Origin: Mesostigma viride
Lineage: Eukaryota > Streptophyta > Mesostigmatophyceae > Mesostigmatales > Mesostigmataceae
NCBI GenBank assembly: GCA_009746045.1
Contig: RPFO01000154.1
Coordinates: 7,248,193 to 7,312,192 of the forward strand
Direction: 5' to 3'
DNA length: 64,000 bases
Shown here: piece by piece, positions 1 to 10,795 of the stretch
Layout of the letters: each line of letters begins with the position of its first letter
Position numbering within the stretch: position 1 is the stretch's first letter
Notes under the pieces: model-generated
Told to the model about the DNA's origin: nothing
Seen by the model: the letters and a program-made list of their open reading frames with translations, nothing else
Database searches by the model: none
Position numbers and translations under genes: made by a program

Positions 1-456
1 AACCATGGGCAGCAACAATAGCAACGGCAGGCTGATGCCCAGCGCGATGCCAAGCCCCATGTGGTTATCATCATCGTCGAGCTCGCAGAACTGCCCCTTG
101 GCCCCCTTGTGGCACACACACCAGCCCTGAGAGGGCGGCAGGCCCCCGGGGGTCTCCGCGTTCATCCGGGCGGTCGGGAACTGGCACCAGCCGCGTCCAG
201 AGCAGGTGTCAATGCTGGCGTTGCCGACGCAACTGGCAGCGTAGTCGCAGACCGCAAACGATGTGTCCGTGCTGTTTTCGGCGAGTGTCCGCCGGCGGTG
301 CAGGTGGCAGTCGGCCATTCGTTGCCGTGCATGTGGGCCCAGTGAATCCCGCGTGAGCAGCCGGTCGGTTGGCACCGCCCCCCGGAACAGCCGCTCCCCC
401 CGTGTCTGCTGCTCCAGCTGGGCCGCCATGTAGGCGATGTACGACGTGAGCTGGCT
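1..456 (-). CDS. Receptor gene, exon F (3'-partial): EGF-like module and transmembrane start
   Basis: This is the last exon visible of the minus-strand receptor gene, and it stays open to the window edge. I start it at 456, after a CAACAG acceptor, because that continues in phase 0 from exon E. The translation holds a Cys-rich stretch with the EGF-like pattern (cysteines around TCSGRGWCQF and GWCVCHKG, ending FCEL). An acidic DDDD run follows, then a hydrophobic segment (GIALGISLPLLLLL) that looks like a single transmembrane helix. The protein would therefore have an outside ligand-binding part and a cytoplasmic part beyond the left edge. In green algae such ectodomains are often joined to nucleotide cyclases or kinases, but nothing here shows which. 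An extra exon between 457 and 1720 cannot be excluded. Confidence 0.7.
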
Positions 457-1720
457 CTGTTGCGCACACCACACGCCGGTTTTCTCGAGCCATTTTGTTT
501 GCATGCACACGACCCAGTGTCAGGAAGGGCAAACATTCCAGGGTTATGGCAGGACGAACAGAGCATGCAGCTATAATGAAATGAAAGGTCAAGTTGTCCC
601 TAGTTATTCCCTGGACTTCTTGTAAGAAGACGCAGACCCTGCTGCCCTATGCATTAACCTGCCACAACCCTGACGTTTTCGTAACAGAAGGGAACCTGGG
701 CTTGAGGCAGGGTTTATTAGGGAGAGAAGGCAGCAACGCTGGAAGACATGCAGGACCGCCGGTGTGAAAACAGGGGGGCTAGCACAGCCAGCGCAGCGGG
801 TGGCCAGGGGGTACCCGGGAAGTGTGTGGGGGGGGTTGATCCGTGGAGGGTAAGCGCACGGGCGTTTACCGGCGCTGAGTAGTGATGGGGATGTGAAGAG
901 GGGACCGAGGAAGATGGTGAAGGGTGCCATGGCTGGGGCAGCGGAGGACCAGGAGATGTCGGCCTGGAAGGGAAGTAAGGCTGGATGGTGACGGGTGAGG
1001 ACAACTAGAAAGGAGAGAGCGTGGGCAGGACAGGCAGGGATAATGACAATGAAAGAAATAGCATGTGCGGTGATAGAGCATGCAGGGCAGAGGACGCTGT
1101 AGGGTGGGAGGAAGAAGACAAGCAGGCGTTTGCAACGAAGGAACAGTGTGCGCGTAATTTGTAGGACAAGCATGGGAGTATTAAGCGCTGCGTGAGCTAA
1201 GCTGCACAGTGTCTACGGTCAAGACACATAGACGAGCAGCTTTGTCCCTGTTTTCTTTTCATTCCGCCCGTGGATCCTGATACCGTTTCTTCCACAACTC
1301 GCCAAGCATCTCTATCTCTATATGGATCCCCAGCCGGTCGCCCTCTTCCAACCGTCCTACCACATTTCTCCCGGCCCCTCCTTATATTTCAAGACAAACA
1401 AACCTCCTTTCACCGACTTGCCAGATCATTCTTGCAAGGTCAGTCCCAAGTAGGGCTTTTACAATGCAGGTTGCAGCGTGACCAGCACATCCTCACAGCA
1501 TCCCATGGCCGCACGCGCCGCATCACGGCATCCTATACCAAAACACGTGCACAGCATGGTTCACAGGATCCTGCCAAGTGTGACCATGCAGTGCACCTAC
1601 GATCAGCTTTGAAACATCGGCCGCCCTGTGTGTGGGCTACGTGATCCATGGCAATGGAAGCCTGGTGGGGCGATCAACAACACGGACCAATATTGACCTG
1701 ATGTTGATTGAGGCACACAC
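457..1720 (-). other. Intron between receptor exons E and F
   Basis: The 1,264-bp stretch is bounded on the minus strand by a GT donor after CAG at 1721 and an AG acceptor before 456, joining phase 0 to phase 0. Open frames inside (for example 604-1173 minus) are Pro/Ser/Cys-rich, show no domain and are probably chance. I see no element in it. Confidence 0.55.
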
Positions 1721-2606
1721 CTGCCAGTCGAGGCACGCAGAATGCCGCGATGAGCCGTTGATCGTGTCTGGATACGCAAACAACTGGAAGTCGGATGACA
1801 AGCAGAAAAAGCTCATGATCTTGGTGTCACCCTGGGGCCCCCTGGCCCGGGATTCCTCCGCCTGCTGGATCAAAAGCAAGACATCCTCCCACATAATCGG
1901 TAGAACCGCCACCGTGCCATAACTCATGCCAGACACGTTCCCAGCCCGGAGCGCTTCACGGAATACCTCCACGAACGTGAGCCGCTCCGACAAAGGGGAA
2001 GGCACTTTGATGAGATCCAACATGAATGGATAGGAGCCCGAAAGATCGGCGCCCGCACCAGCCTCCACGCGGTCTGCTAGTGGGCTGTAGCAGGGCGACA
2101 TGCCCTGTGTCCAGCCATCATGAAAGCGGAATGCCGGGGGGTCGTTGCTGCAATATTGCCGGAAGGGGAACACCCAGAGGCTGTCCGGGTATGCCAGCGT
2201 GTGGTTGAAGAAGCCGTTTATAAACCCGCGCGCCATTTGCACCCACTTGGGTGTCAAGGCGATCTCCGCCAAGACGAGCGTGCGGTCGTCATTGCTCCTC
2301 AGATGACTCCTGGCGTACGCCCCCAAGAGCTCTGTTCCCCCCACTGTCGTCCCAAAATACCCATCCGCGTTGTACTTGTCAAGGAACTGCTGCAGGGGTA
2401 TGTCTTCATTGCGGTCAAAGGAGAGCCAGATTGTGCGGTTTCCTTTTGTACGGCCTAGGGCTTCCATCCTCTGACCGATCAATGGGTGGATTAAAGCCGC
2501 GTAGTAGTCAGCGTTCACCATAGCCGTCCATGTAGCGTTTGCCAGCGCCGTGGTGACCGCCTGGAGTGCCAGCGCGACACTGAACAAAGCTTCCCCCTTC
2601 ACCTCC
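1721..2606 (-). CDS. Receptor gene, exon E: second part of the substrate-binding ectodomain
   Basis: The exon is 886 bp. The acceptor CTCGCAG precedes 2606 and the donor CAG|GTGTGT follows 1721. It starts by completing a codon left over from exon D and ends in phase 0. It encodes about 295 residues with no stop, with several N-glycosylation-type sites (NAT, NRT, NHT, NVS) and hydrophobic strands alternating with helices, as in bacterial periplasmic solute-binding proteins. A segment near the end (LLIQQAEES) is followed by a strand-like FQLFAYPDT. Continuity of phase across three introns is the main support. The assignment as the distal part of the ligand-binding ectodomain is inference from position. 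Confidence 0.72.
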
Positions 2607-3572
2607 CTGCGAGTAGTCAAGGCACAGCAAAGAGGACGATGAAGATACAGAAGGAATGGAACTGGCCGGGAGGATACATGTAATTAAAATTTGATAATGC
2701 CGTTCCAAAGCTGTGTTGATATTTAGGTTTTAATTGGTGCTTAAATTAACTGACTATGTATGATTATGTAATAAATTATTTTACAAATTTTATAATCATA
2801 TGTCCAGTATAGAATCTGACATCCATGACACATGATATTGGAATTTGGTAGTGCCATGTCAAAGACGCGGTTGATAACTATGTTAAAATTTGTGCTTAAC
2901 TATAATACATTGCCTACTCAGATAAAATAAGTCAACTACAAATTACATAATGCAGGCTATTTTAAGCCATGACACGAAGTGATGAAGCATCCTGAATGTG
3001 GAGTAGTGCATGCGAAGAAGCTCGAGGAAGGATCAGCCTGACTTATTCTACTGTAGGTCATGGATGGGTCCTTTAATTCCAAAGCAAGAGGCATGAAAAA
3101 GACTTGCTATGGTTCACAGCACTTGAGCTGTGGGAGGCGGCGCTTCTTAAAGCAGCCTAGTAAGCAAAACCTTTGGCAATCAAATACATCCTTCACTGCA
3201 CATACGTTTGTGCTAACCCTAGTGAGATGCCTGGCACACCAATAGAACATCCATGAGGAGCTTTCGCATGACCAGGTGACCTGATGGGCACAAGAAGTGG
3301 CTGTGCAATAGTCGGCTGGTGTGCATGCAGCTGATTTCCTGGTGTAAGTGGCAAGCCTGTCTTGCAAGTCATTTAATCACACACACTCTTAATCCAAGGT
3401 TCCCAGCTGCATTGGCTTCAAGTCCTACGGCCTTCCCCACCTTGTCTCCTCACGTTATAATTGTTTGGGAAATATTATAAAAACTATTAGTACATAGTTA
3501 CAAAGATTACAACAGCAACAGTTCTAAGTGACAAAAGACTTCCCGTGTCAGGACATCCCATGATGATCTCAC
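2607..3572 (-). other. Intron between receptor exons D and E
   Basis: The 966-bp AT-rich stretch is bounded by a donor G|GTGAGA at 3573/3572 and the acceptor CTCGCAG at 2607. I see no element or convincing coding sequence in it. Confidence 0.6.
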
Positions 3573-3799
3573 CATTGAGATTGTGTGCCGGGAAAATCAC
3601 GCTTGCCATCCCTCAAGCCCGCTGCAAACGTGTGGTGAACTTCGGCAGCACGCGGCGCAGTTGACAATACTTCTAACCGCGTGCTCGTGCGGTCAAAGCA
3701 CGGGCACCCCCGCGGCGTGACTTCTGGGACGCCAGGGTCCCCGCACACCGGGTAGCCTTCCTCGCGGCACAGCACACGCATCATGTCGGCATCCGTGAC
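3573..3799 (-). CDS. Receptor gene, exon D: Cys-containing linker of the ectodomain
   Basis: The exon is 227 bp. The acceptor GCATGCAG precedes 3799 and a strong donor (G|GTGAGA) follows 3573. It is entered in phase 0 from exon C and leaves with two bases of a codon, which exon E completes. The 75 residues contain four cysteines in CREEGYPVCGD and RGCPCFD, suggesting disulphides in an extracellular segment. The residues just before it in exon C are the expected C-terminal strand of a periplasmic-binding-protein-type fold. The 283-bp intron at 3800-4082 contains nothing recognisable. Confidence 0.7.
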
Positions 3800-4082
3800 C
3801 TGCATGCAATGGCAGGCCCAACGTCCAAATATTTGTCATCATCAAGCAGCAGACATTGCAATGGGTGACATGCACAAATAGCGACAGGCCCTCAAAGGCA
3901 GCTACGTACTTTTAATCGCAAACGACAAAATCATGGAGCTCAAACGCAGTGGCAGCTAGCCTCTTCAAACCCTGACGATCCTTCACGCAGCTGGATTTTA
4001 GCTACAAAGTTTTACAGCAGATGACAGCACTGTATTGCAGTGCACCTTGCACTACTAGCTAGGCGATTGCTGATTTGCCTAC

Positions 4083-4784
4083 CTCTCCGTTGGACAGTAT
4101 CCGCACACTCGGTGCCAGGTCTGAGGTCAGCGCCTCGCCAACCTGTAGCTCGTATGCAGCCAGGGCCACCGCAGCGTACGCCTCCGAATAGGATGCCTGG
4201 TCCACCACGGTGATGGGTTTCCCCTCACGGATATCCTCCAGGAGTTCCGACGACGACTCAAAAACGGCCACGTGGGTCGTGCTTAACCGGCCACGCGCCC
4301 CATGGGCCTCTTTAAATAGCTGATACATATGCGCATCCGGCAAAACTAATGCTGTAAGATTCTCTGCCACTGTGCCAGCTGCGATATCCGATGAGATGTC
4401 CTCCAAGGTCGCGACAAGAGGCAACACCAAGCCGACGTTGAAGCGGGTCACGCCGATGAGCCCTGCCGCCTGGAAATGCTCAACAAAAGCCTCACACCGC
4501 TGCAGGAAGGCCACATTTCCAGGGTTAATGTAGATGCAATCAATGCGCCGGATGCCAATGGATATAAGCCGCTCGGCTAGCTGGCTCGCCATGGCCTCCG
4601 TGGTCTGCCCTATATGGCGAAGTGTAGATGGGGCAGCGGCGTTGCTATCACCGTTTGATGACTCCCTTGCTGCCGCTGCTTGCGCAGCACGTTGCCGTAC
4701 CAGGCCCAGCAAGGGTGCGGACGTGCTGCCCACAATGTAGACCGGGATGCCTCGCAACGTGGCCTCCACCAGCACTTCCATGAA
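4083..4784 (-). CDS. Receptor gene, exon C: periplasmic-binding-protein-like (LacI/ribose type) domain
   Basis: The exon is 702 bp (234 codons), phase 0 at both ends. The acceptor ATGTCCAG precedes 4784 and the donor GAG|GTAGGC follows 4083. The protein shows the classic order of a type I periplasmic sugar-binding fold: a strand GIPVYIVGS, an amphipathic helix after HIGQTTEAMA, a strand RRIDCIYINPG, a helix FLQRCEAFVEHFQAAGL, and a late strand PITVVDQASYSEAYAAVAL. That last strand corresponds to the family's VDQ..Y..GY segment. In bacteria the family binds sugars, autoinducer-2 and similar ligands. Here it would be the outer domain of a membrane receptor. The specific ligand cannot be read from the sequence. 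Confidence 0.78.
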
Positions 4785-5769
4785 CTGGACATATAGCATA
4801 AACCAACAATAACGGTAATCCAATCCATCAGGAAAAAAATTGCAGAAAGACGTATAAATGAGTTTAAATAAATCAATAATGCACCGACGTCATCAGCATA
4901 CACATGAGCTTCAGTAGAAAGCCCGTAGGCGGTAGGGTGCTATCTATGTACTACTACATCAGTAGCTGAATGGGTACAGGAAAATGGCAACGAAAATGGC
5001 AATCGACGGCAACTCCCTGCCATGGGCATGGTTACTGCCATCATGAGTTGATGCAAAGGGTCTCACACTAAGCAAGAGACAGTGCGCCACATGGCATTGT
5101 CGATAGCGTCATAAAATACTGTCACGGCTTACATAGGTATTGATGTATTGGATAGATTTGTATTGACGGCTTTTTAAGAAAAAGTTCCTACAGCAATGTG
5201 CTCATGGAGTGCCTGAATGCTGACATGCATAGCCTGATTGTGAGTGACATGCCTCACTGCGATCCGCAGTAGGCAGTAAATTTTAAGCATGATGCTTAAC
5301 TATGCCAGATGTGAATGTCCCTGTCGAAGATTTGATTGAAACAACAATCCTGTACCTATTCGGTATATAATCCAGCCTTATGCAGGCAGCCGCATGATAT
5401 CAGGAGTTATATACTATTAAGGACTAACAAGTTATATACTTTTGCAAACATCATGCAGACATGATTCTCTCAATACTTCTTACTTACCAATACCTTTCTT
5501 CATACAGAGATAGTATATTCCTAGTTTGATAGCAAGAAGCGATAATGAATAAATTCCCCTGGCAGAGGAGTGGATAGTGCCATTGAGGATTATTAATAGG
5601 ATCTTGCCACAGGACACTGACTAGTGCTCTTATTCCATTTATCTGCACACAATTAGACCAGATAGGGTCAAGCCCCTATTTCTATTTGAGACTCCAAATC
5701 AAGTCCGAGTGCAATCTAAATTCCCAACGCCCGTGGCGCGGTGCCCGTGAGATTTCTCCCGTCCCGTTG

Positions 5770-6130
5770 TCCTTCCTCGCCTGATGCCCATGGTTAGTTG
5801 CCCGACTGGCTACATAGTGGCCCATTGAGTTTCCTTCATACTTCGGTCACTTGCTGCGGCTAGTTGCCCGTTAGTAGTTAGTAGTGACACGTTGCTAGTT
5901 GCCCGCGGCCAGTCGGTGCTGAAATTCCTTCCGTCCCTTCGCTGAAACTGCCTGTGGATAGTTGCCCATGGCCAGTGACCCGTGGCTAGTTGACCGTCGC
6001 TAGTGGCCCGTGGCTCGCCGCTGAAATAGCTAGTAGCTTCCGATGTCCCTAGCTGACATTACCCATGGCTAGTTCCCCATCGCCCGTTGCCACTGAAATT
6101 CCTTCCATCCCTTGTCCCTATCCCGTAGTT
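5770..6130. repeat. Degenerate short-word repeat tract (TAGTTGCCCG)
   Basis: Imperfect copies of the word TAGTTGCCCG/TGGC recur about ten times at irregular 15-60 bp spacing. The phrase GAAATTCCTTCC occurs twice near CCCTT. It looks like a decayed minisatellite inside the receptor intron. Confidence 0.5.
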
Positions 6131-6569
6131 CATAGTACCGCGCTCCTTTGATTTGCTCCAGAGCGAAAATTACGTACCGCGCTCCTTCCCTGTTCTCAGG
6201 AGGTGGGCCGTGCACCTGCCAGCACACCATGCGCTTCACGCGGGTAATATCCTCCAAGCCTTGAATTTCGCATCATGACTTTAAAGACCAATGGTACCCT
6301 TCCGCGCTTTTTATAGTTGTATATTACACAGATCACATGCAGCTGCCAGCAATTTCGTACTCATAAGAAAACATAACGTAAAAAAATAATCATGCCAGAA
6401 AGGCAGGAAATATCTACAGAATTTCCACAAGCTGATATCAACAATACTTCCGTGCCTGTCACATTTGCATGCAGATGGTAGCCGTGTACTGCGCGCATTA
6501 TAATATGGTACTGACCGGGGCAGAAGAAAAGGCACACTTTTTCATCGCGAGCGCAGTTGCTCGTGAACA

Positions 6570-7350
6570 TACACCGTCCGCATTGGAAGTTCTAACTAAA
6601 TAATTAGCTTCTGGAAAATGTTCTGGCTGAAAACCATAAAAAAAACAAAAGAAAATTAATTAATTAACTCCGGGGGCTGAGGACTGGACTCAACAAACAA
6701 ACAAACAAAATTAATTAATTAACTCATGTGGGCACGGGGTCGTCGCCCTGTGAGAAAACAAACAAACACTTTATATTATATAAAAGTACATAAAACCTTC
6801 GAAAATACCTTCAGTGGACAGGCGGGGAACATGAAATATCGTGAAAATCGAAAAAAAACCGCGAGACTCAGGCCGAGCGCGGGGTGAGGCGCGAACCAAG
6901 TGAACCGCTTTTGCATCCAGCAATCCACGCTCTACTGCCTCGGCAGGGCACGTCGGTCGGTACTCAGTAGAGGCTGAGGCCTGAGCGTGTCTACAGATGT
7001 ACATGTAAGATGTACTACTCATGTGCGATACTGGGCCTTGAGCAATTAAATAGGGTATCACTGACCTGAGACCTCCACTGACTATAGCCTGTGGCCGCCG
7101 AAAGGGGGGCCGCCGGGCCGGGTTGGGGACGGCGTGTACCATATCTACCAAACAAACAAAAGAAATTTAATTAAATAAGTACCCAAGTGCCGTGAACGGC
7201 TGCAGGACAAACAAACAAACAAAAGGTTTTAATTAAATAATAAAAACCCGGGACTCTAACTGGCTCCCCAACAAACAATCCAGGGTTATTCGTAATGCAA
7301 ATACGGCAAAAATTGACCCATAATAACAAACTTCCAATGCGGACGGTGTA
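6570..7350 (-). mobile_element. TIR DNA element (MITE-like, family 1, copy 1) in a receptor intron
   Basis: The 781-bp element is bounded by 22-bp inverted termini beginning TACACCGTCCGCATTGG at 6570 and ending with their exact complement at 7350. The outermost TA on each side fits a TA target duplication, as in Tc1/mariner or Stowaway-like elements. The interior is a near match, in opposite orientation, to 25933-26029 plus 33764-34474. It encodes no transposase. It carries several blocks of TTAATTAATTAA followed by TTTGTTTGTTTG and a CAG (complement), separated by short GC-rich words. Confidence 0.8.
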
Positions 7351-7429
7351 TGACCTAATATAGGAGGTACCACTGTATAAGTACATAATACATGAGCTGG
7401 TGCCGCCAGCTTGTGGGCAAAATACGCAC

Positions 7430-7513
7430 CATCTCATTGTACAAGGTCGCCACGACCCCGTTCACTGATTCTTCCCTGACCAGTGCTTGAAGAAGCCTAG
7501 AGGCATCATTCGC
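7430..7513 (-). CDS. Receptor gene, exon B: short exon of the binding domain
   Basis: The exon is exactly 84 bp (28 codons) between the acceptor CCTGCAG and the donor ATG|GTGCGT, phase 0 at both ends. The residues SRLLQALVREESVNGVVATL match the helix-then-strand segment that precedes the GIPV strand in type I periplasmic-binding proteins. Exon C supplies that GIPV strand, so exons A, B and C read as one continuous domain. An earlier acceptor giving a longer exon is possible, but it would add hydrophobic residues that fit the fold less well. Confidence 0.65.
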
Positions 7514-7841
7514 CTGCAGGATCGGAGCAGCAATTGTTACGGTGGCATCAATGAAGCACAACACGTAGGAGAAACCCAAACTGGTTGTTAGGATGCCTCG
7601 ATTTTAAGCTGAAGAAGCGGGGTGAGGTCGTGTATCGTGCTGACAACTGCAAGGTAATGTAGGTTTACGCACAGCAATATCAGCAAACGACCTGAAGTAC
7701 TTCCCTCTTAACTGTTCATTACAAACCCGCTTCGAGACAGTCCCTACGTACACATACACACACTGCCTGAACGCCATACAGGGATGCCATGTGACCCTCC
7801 CCTTTCAAAGGAAGCACTTAACACGCGAACGCGTCGCGTAC

Positions 7842-8002
7842 CGAGAACGGGCGATAAACAGACAGCTGCAAGTCCCTGTCTCGAGCAGCCTTGCTAGCAC
7901 CGCTGAACAGCTGGAACCCTATGGAGCTGCCGTCGGGTGTATAACTCTGAACAGATATGAGATCGGCATGCCCTACGATGGCAAATTGAGAAGCCCTGAG
8001 GT
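7842..8002 (-). CDS. Receptor gene, exon A: first visible exon of the binding domain
   Basis: The exon is 161 bp. A pyrimidine-rich acceptor ending TTGCACAG precedes 8002 and the donor TCG|GTACGC follows 7842, leaving phase 0 into exon B. The residues FAIVGHAD, then GFQLFSGASKAARDRDLQLSV, match the first strand and first helix of periplasmic-binding-protein-like domains. The gene's start codon and signal peptide must lie further upstream and are not identified. They could be separated from this exon by the gypsy element at 9850-23822. Confidence 0.58.
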
Positions 8003-8305
8003 CTGTGCAAGGACAATAACAGGGGCAGATCTCGCATGGACAGGATGCAGCCTCGATTTCCCCCGTAACGTACAACAACGTTGTAACGCACTGATTAAGT
8101 AGGCAAAAGTAAATGAGGAAATTAAATGGGTAGTGATTGCCCCTTCGCGGAGTTACTATCCCCTTGCCGCTCGAAATCATTGCTACTGACTAGATGAGAA
8201 CGTAACACTAAGTCGAACGTAAGTATGCCACATTCAGTGCATTTTGTACGTCTCAGCTCCTCCATCGGCATCCATGCTTCCCAATCGTAGCTTTTGCGTC
8301 CGAGC

Positions 8306-8355
<50 letters not shown>

Positions 8356-9849
8356 GGATACCACCCTCCATAATCGCTACACAAGAGTTTGTTGTACCCA
8401 GATCTTAGGGCCGCAATCAGCAGCAGAGAAGTCTAAATTGGCCGAGGGCCGTTGCTTATAATTAGTTATCCCACGCCGCACGCCGCACATGGGCAGCAAA
8501 GTCTTTAGGGCCGGAGGCCCGGAGCTCAGCTTCTAGAGCGTCTCTTAGCGTAGTCAAATGCGCAGCCACGTCAGGGCCACGTTGTCAGTTGTCAGTTGCA
8601 GAATTTATGGTCGGGGGTGTATCCCTACATGACGCTATTGGCGAGAAACCGGTCCACGGTAGCAGAAAGGTTTTTTTTTTTTTTGAGACTATATCGATCG
8701 TAAACACTTAGCCCTGGGAGATCTATTTTTTTTTTTGAGACTATATTTTTTTAGACGCGCAATTATCATACGATGTGTCAACGTGGCTAAAAAGCATAGC
8801 AAAAAAAGAAAGGATTACATACATATATATTTTTTTTTTTTCGATGTGCACATGTGGTTTGGCTAAGCTTAGCCGCCTAAGCTTAAGCGGCTAAGCTTAG
8901 GTAAGGTTTACGAAACATTTCAAACTTTTCATTAAAATTATATAAAAATATTTAAGCGCGACGCACAGCGTCTCCACAGACATTTTTCTACCTACACAGT
9001 CCAGTGTGTTGTGGCGCCTCAGAAGTGATACAACAAATTCTGGCGCTGTCACAAGGTCCGGCCGGCGACGTGCGCCGGAAATGCGCGGACAATACAAATT
9101 AATTTGGCACACGGACACGTCCAGCCTGTTTGGGATCATAAAAATAGACTTTCCTCACGTGACCTAGTGTTTTCCTGTTTACATCATGCCCATTTAATAT
9201 TAATGCTGCTGTTACCCTGCTCATGACCATGCCCTGAATTCCATTCTTTGGTGCCACCCAGTTTTTTTTTTTAGGGGCGCGTGACTTAGTGTTTTCTTGT
9301 TTAGGGGCTGGCAAGCCCATGCGTTGGTTGACATGCCATGGATGAAAAACGCCAAGAAGAGTATATGGCCCCGCTGCCACCAAAAATCACCTGGTTGATC
9401 AACCAAGGGGATAGCCTGCACAGTGAGACACAAACACAGCAGACCCAGCAAAGCAAAATTCAGGTTGTAAGCGAGTGGAGATTACTTTTGACATGCTTGA
9501 TGAAGAAATATATAACACACCTTCTATTGTCAAACCTTCTATAAACAAATGGTTGATTGATCACCTTATACACCACGTAAACATGCTAGCAGACGCGCTC
9601 TTCAGTCCAGTGAAAATCCACGTGCGAAGCAAGTCAGCTTACGCAGAAAGCACCATGAATGTCAGCCAGTATAGCAGTAAATGACGCCCCAAACCCGTGA
9701 CCAGGCAAGCATCCAGAGGGGCTTTCCAAGCCCAGTATATTCCAGAAAAAAGCATCACAGATACTTGGGCAACGGACGTTCACACAGGACATTCGAAGGA
9801 CCATGAAGATGGCGTCCTGCACGGCTAAGAAAATAAAACGCAACGCTAC
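8003..9849. other. Upstream/intronic DNA of the receptor gene with simple repeats
   Basis: No convincing coding sequence is seen. It contains a TTG microsatellite (8306-8357). Two poly(T) runs are each followed by GAGACTATAT (about 8670-8750). A cluster of AAGCTT palindromes lies at about 8862-8903. A short dispersed segment (CCCACGCCGC..GGGCAGCA..GGCCG) also recurs near 25882-25930. A minus-strand frame at 9221-9451 begins with a hydrophobic leader-like run, but it lacks a supported splice and I leave it uncalled. Confidence 0.5.
8306..8357. repeat. TTG microsatellite
   Basis: About 17 uninterrupted TTG units. The minus-strand frame across it would encode a poly-Asn run and is not taken as a gene. 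Confidence 0.9.
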
Positions 9850-10421
9850 TGTTACGCCGCAAGCCTCGGCCGCCACCTCTACCTCTACCTCTTCTGATGG
9901 TACCTAGACTAGTAAGGCCGCCTCTAGTTAAACCCCTAGCGAAAGACGAACGAGACGATCCAGATCTCAATGCATTGACATATGTGCTACTATAATATGC
10001 CATAGGCCATTTAACCAAACCCGTTTACTCCAGGAATAGAGGAAGGAAACACAACTACACTGCCGTGACCCAAGCTAATATGTGTTAATTCATTTAACAC
10101 ACGCCGAGTGACCACACAAGGAGTGGAACGTGCATAAATGGTCACCAACGGTCCAACAGGCTCGGGCCGACCTGGCCCTCGCCTGCCGAAACACAGAAAC
10201 ACAGGCAGGTGCACAGATGCACGCCGGTCCACTACATTCTACCGAAGGATAAGGACCACTAATAAGGTACGCGGCGCGGCGCCCAAAGGCACCCAATATA
10301 CCACAGTACTGTTACGAGGACAATAACGTCCCAGCTAGAACTGCACGTAAACCTAAGAACAACCGAGGCCAAGGACCTAATTTACGTCCGTAACTACAAC
10401 GAATTGTTACGCGACGTAACA
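9850..10421 (-). repeat. 3' LTR of the gypsy element
   Basis: 572 bp with termini TGTTAC...GTAACA. In element orientation it starts with a short palindrome, TGTTACG-TCG-CGTAACA. It is preceded by a polypurine tract (complement of plus 10422-10432, GGGGGGGGAGG). Confidence 0.92.
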
Positions 10422-10795
10422 CCTCCCCCCCCACAAAAGGTAGGGAGCCCCCTCCCTACGCAGAGAGAAGGAAACCAAAGGGGTAGGAAAAACCTAATGC
10501 ACCCAGCACACACCAACACAATCGATAGACCATCCCAGATACAAAGCACCAATAGTTCACACGGTCTCCACCACCACGCCGGGTGGTGTAGGGTTAGCCA
10601 GCACCAAGCCTGGTGGTAGGTTCCCCTAACTGCCTGGAACGGAGTCCTGGCCGGGGGGGACGGCACTGGGCAGGACACACAGAGTAAACACATCAGCGCT
10701 AAGGACCAAGAACAGCCAACCAACTGGCCAGAATATGAGGGCGACTCTATATACCGGAGGGACAACACCCTCAGGTCGGGCCTAAGGCCCTCTAT

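Larger units (their letters stand above)
4785..7429 (-). other. Intron between receptor exons B and C, holding a TIR element and a degenerate repeat tract
   Basis: This 2,645-bp stretch joins exon B (donor ATG|GTGCGT) to exon C in phase 0. It contains the TIR element at 6570-7350 and the tract of degenerate TAGTTGCCCG-type words at about 5770-6130. The 62-codon minus frame at 6069-6257 has no recognisable domain. The rest (4785-5700, 6260-6569) is AT-rich with nothing I can name. Confidence 0.6.

Noticed and set aside
6069-6257. A 62-codon minus ORF as a receptor exon
   Set aside because: It does not fit the phase or fold of the neighbouring exons, and no domain is visible.
8122-8364. Minus-strand frame with a long poly-Asn run
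   Set aside because: It is the translation of a TTG microsatellite with no supporting splice or domain.
9221-9451. Signal-peptide-like minus frame as the receptor's first exon
   Set aside because: The hydrophobic start overlaps an apparent splice-acceptor pyrimidine tract, and no phase-consistent join to exon A was found.
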